Assembly (NCBI RefSeq): GCF_003574295.1
Contig: NZ_BHGK01000001.1
Location: 372,001 to 436,000 of the forward strand
Length of the DNA: 64,000 bases
Direction of reading: 5' to 3'
Source: Mediterraneibacter butyricigenes
GTDB taxonomy: Bacteria; Bacillota; Clostridia; Lachnospirales; Lachnospiraceae
Shown: positions 61,731-64,000 of the stretch, one piece after another
Layout: each line of letters begins with the position of its first letter
Numbering within the stretch: the first letter of the stretch is position 1
Notes under the pieces: model-generated
Seen by the model: the letters and a program-made list of their open reading frames with translations, nothing else
Told to the model about the DNA's origin: nothing
Databases searched by the model: none
Translations under genes and position numbers: made by a program

Positions 61731-64000
61731 TCAGGCAAGCAATCCTTTTATATCAATTAACAGCTTTTTCACAAGCTCCAGCACATCTCCGTCTTTTTTC
61801 CCGGCACTGATACCTTTCTTCTGATAAATAAAAACCGGAGGCTCTTCCATCTTGAAATTCAGATCGCCCCTGTATTTTTCCAGAAGTGCCGGAATTTTTC
61901 CCGGATCCGAACGTGCCTTTTCATACATGACAAACCGATAAGTATCCTGTTTCTGCTCTACCACTGCCACATCCGCTGAATGTGCCAGTGCTTTTAAATT
62001 GGCGATCTGCAACAATTGTTGTACCTTTTTCGGAAGATCTCCGAACCGGTCGATCAGCTCTTCCAGCATATCATCCATCTCCTCTTCCGATTCGATGGCA
62101 GCGATCCGCTTGTAAATATCCAGCTTCTGATACTCATTCGGGATATAAGATGCCGGGATATAAGCATCCACGTCCAGATCGATGGTGGTGTTGAAAATTT
62201 CTTCCGGGATCTCTCCCTTCATCTGCCGAACCGCCTCATTTAACATCTTACAATACAAATCATATCCCACGGCTTCCATGTGTCCGTGCTGCTCGGCTCC
62301 CAGCAGATTTCCGGCTCCCCGGATCTCCAGATCCCGCATGGCGATCTTAAATCCGCTTCCCAGATCCGTAAATTCCCGAATCGCTGCCAGTCGCTTTTCT
62401 GCCACTTCTTTTAACACCTTATCTCTCCGATACAGCAAAAAGGCATACGCCATCCGGTTGGATCTTCCCACACGACCTCTCAACTGATACAACTGGGACA
62501 GTCCCATTTTATCTGCATCATGAATGATCATGGTATTCACATTGGAAATATCCAGTCCGGTCTCGATAATCGTTGTGGAAACCAGAACATCGATCTCCCC
62601 ATTGATAAAATCGTACATGATACTTTCCAATTCATGCTCCGGCATCTGCCCATGGGCAAAGGCGACCTCTGCATCCGGAACCAGTTGCTTGATCCGACCT
62701 GCCACATCCGCAATATCCTGTACCCGGTTGTAGACATAATACACCTGTCCATCCCTGGAAAGTTCCCGCTCAATGGCTTCTCTTACCATCTCATCGTTGT
62801 ATTCCATCACATAGGTCTGGATCGGCATACGATCCATAGGAGCTTCCTCCAACACACTCATGTCACGGATTCCGATCAGACTCATATGAAGGGTTCTCGG
62901 AATCGGTGTGGCCGTCAGCGTCAGAACATCGATATTTTCTTTCATCTTCTTGATCTTTTCTTTATGAGTCACGCCGAAACGCTGTTCCTCATCGATGATC
63001 AGAAGCCCCAGATCCTTAAACTCCACATCTTTTGAAAGCACACGGTGGGTTCCGATCACAATATCTACCATTCCTTTTTTCAGGTCTTCCAACGTCTGTT
63101 TCTGTTGCGCCGGTGTCCGGAATCTGCAAAGCAGTCCCACTTTTACCGGGAATTCCTTCATCCGCTGTACGAAGGTATTGTAATGCTGTTGTGCCAGAAT
63201 GGTGGTCGGCACCAAATAGACGACCTGTTTATTTTCCTGCACCGCCTTAAAGGCTGCACGAATGGCAATCTCCGTCTTTCCGTACCCGACATCCCCACAG
63301 ATCAGGCGATCCATGATCCTGGTACTTTCCATATCTTTTTTGACAGCTTCAATGGCCTGTAGCTGATCTTCCGTCTCTTCAAAGGGGAACATTTCTTCAA
63401 ATTCCCGCTGCCAGACTGTATCTTCTCCGTACACATATCCGTCCGTCTGCTGCCGTTTGGCATAAAGTTCCACCAGATCCTTTGCGATCTGCCGGACCGC
63501 TCCTTTGACCTGACTCTTCGTCTTCGTCCACTGAGCCGTTCCCAGCTTGTTAAGACGCGGTTTCTTCGCATCGGCTCCGGCATACTTCTGGATCATATCC
63601 AACTGAGTAGCCGGGATATACAAGGTTCCGCCTGCCGCATAAGAGATCTTCATGTAGTCCTTCGCCACTTTTTCTACCTGGATCTTTTCAATCCCCTGAT
63701 AGATACCGATTCCGTGGTTTTCATGCACCACATAATCGCCCACATGCAACTCGGCAAAATCCTGAATCTTCTGGCCGTCATAGGTTTTTCTGCGCTTTTT
63801 CTTCTTTTTGCGGCCGAAAATATCGCTCTCCGCGATCACCATGAATTTCAGCATAGGGTATTCATACCCTTCTGCCACATGGCCGTAGGCCACCAGAATC
63901 TCTCCCGGATTTACGGTGCGTTCCATATCTTCACTGAAAAAACTGTTCAGATCATAATCCCGCAGATCCTCTGCAAGACGTTTTGCCCTGGTTCTGGATC
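61731..64000 (-). CDS. mfd: Transcription-repair coupling factor Mfd (cut by window edge)
   Basis: About 756 C-terminal residues are visible; the full protein is near 1,150, so the N-terminal UvrB-like domains are outside. Mfd removes RNA polymerase stalled at DNA damage and recruits UvrA. Present are the RNA polymerase interaction domain ([16 protein letters not shown]), the translocase with Walker [20 protein letters not shown] box [20 protein letters not shown], and RGRVGRSN (motif VI), then the TRCF domain. Reading continues without a stop to position 64000. Confidence 0.96.
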   Translation of the reverse strand, partial: SRTRAKRLAEDLRDYDLNSFFSEDMERTVNPGEILVAYGHVAEGYEYPMLKFMVIAESDIFGRKKKKKRRKTYDGQKIQDFAELHVGDYVVHENHGIGIYQGIEKIQVEKVAKDYMKISYAAGGTLYIPATQLDMIQKYAGADAKKPRLNKLGTAQWTKTKSQVKGAVRQIAKDLVELYAKRQQTDGYVYGEDTVWQREFEEMFPFEETEDQLQAIEAVKKDMESTRIMDRLICGDVGYGKTEIAIRAAFKAVQENKQVVYLVPTTILAQQHYNTFVQRMKEFPVKVGLLCRFRTPAQQKQTLEDLKKGMVDIVIGTHRVLSKDVEFKDLGLLIIDEEQRFGVTHKEKIKKMKENIDVLTLTATPIPRTLHMSLIGIRDMSVLEEAPMDRMPIQTYVMEYNDEMVREAIERELSRDGQVYYVYNRVQDIADVAGRIKQLVPDAEVAFAHGQMPEHELESIMYDFINGEIDVLVSTTIIETGLDISNVNTMIIHDADKMGLSQLYQLRGRVGRSNRMAYAFLLYRRDKVLKEVAEKRLAAIREFTDLGSGFKIAMRDLEIRGAGNLLGAEQHGHMEAVGYDLYCKMLNEAVRQMKGEIPEEIFNTTIDLDVDAYIPASYIPNEYQKLDIYKRIAAIESEEEMDDMLEELIDRFGDLPKKVQQLLQIANLKALAHSADVAVVEQKQDTYRFVMYEKARSDPGKIPALLEKYRGDLNFKMEEPPVFIYQKKGISAGKKDGDVLELVKKLLIDIKGLLA

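Noticed and set aside
1-64000. CRISPR arrays, insertion sequences, prophage, integrase or toxin-antitoxin genes
   Set aside because: I looked for regular spaced repeats, transposase or integrase motifs and paired small genes and saw none I could support.

Overview
This window is chromosomal DNA from a low-GC, Gram-positive, endospore-forming anaerobe of the Clostridia, most likely Lachnospiraceae. The evidence is a Gram-positive PolC, a SpoVT sporulation regulator, a SCIFF peptide with its radical SAM maturase, T-box and M-box leaders upstream of core genes, LexA boxes of the GAAC-N4-GTTC type, and clostridial gene orders (rho-rpmE-DUF1385-prmC-prfA; scfA-scfB-secDF-recJ-relA-hemZ-hisS-aspS; prsA-mfd). 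The genus cannot be fixed from the sequence alone. Almost all genes lie on the minus strand. There is one tRNA and no rRNA, insertion sequence, prophage or CRISPR array.

Layout. 1-2.6 kb: polC (truncated by the window edge), ispG and a small membrane protein. 2.8-7.3 kb: an XRE regulator (+), then a minus-strand group of a small membrane exporter, HisC, a second aminotransferase and a DUF2156 protein. 7.3-12.4 kb: the translation/transcription block prfA, prmC, DUF1385, rpmE, rho. 12.6-18.6 kb: a radical SAM protein and DUF4364 gene (+), rarA and a polysaccharide deacetylase (-), a MATE transporter (+), a flavin reductase (-). 18.5-25 kb: CBS/DHH pyrophosphatase (-), an S1-domain protein (+), nadE, hslO and a methyltransferase (-). 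25-32.5 kb: an M-box riboswitch with mgtE (+), then ilvE, a valine T-box with ilvBN, folA and thyA (-). 32.5-40 kb: MarR, hom, tRNA-Gly, a tryptophan T-box with an ABC transporter (trpXYZ), and a LexA-controlled Y-family polymerase with a YolD-like partner. 40-54 kb: aspS, hisS, hemZ, an MBL hydrolase, relA, recJ, secDF, scfB, scfA, spoVT. 55-56.5 kb: a patch of three decayed genes (YbaK/ProX, LysR, MATE). 56.5-64 kb: a large hybrid histidine kinase, TIGR04086, yqeY, a PrsA-like foldase and mfd (truncated by the window edge).

Regulatory RNA is the clearest theme. Mg2+ uptake, valine/isoleucine/leucine synthesis and tryptophan uptake each have a terminator-type leader, and the specifier codons of both T-boxes can be read (GUA and UGG). 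DNA repair is also well represented (rarA, recJ, mfd, SOS polymerase, polC).

The least explained signal is a family of dispersed palindromic repeats at six places. All have CGCAAAAG-type ends and most sit in convergent intergenic gaps. Other items worth a look are a seventh cysteine in the SCIFF peptide, a KGGF tandem repeat in PolC, a 39-bp tandem repeat across the polymerase stop codon, and an uncharacterised upstream ORF overlapping mgtE. I did not find a convincing wholly new multi-gene system.
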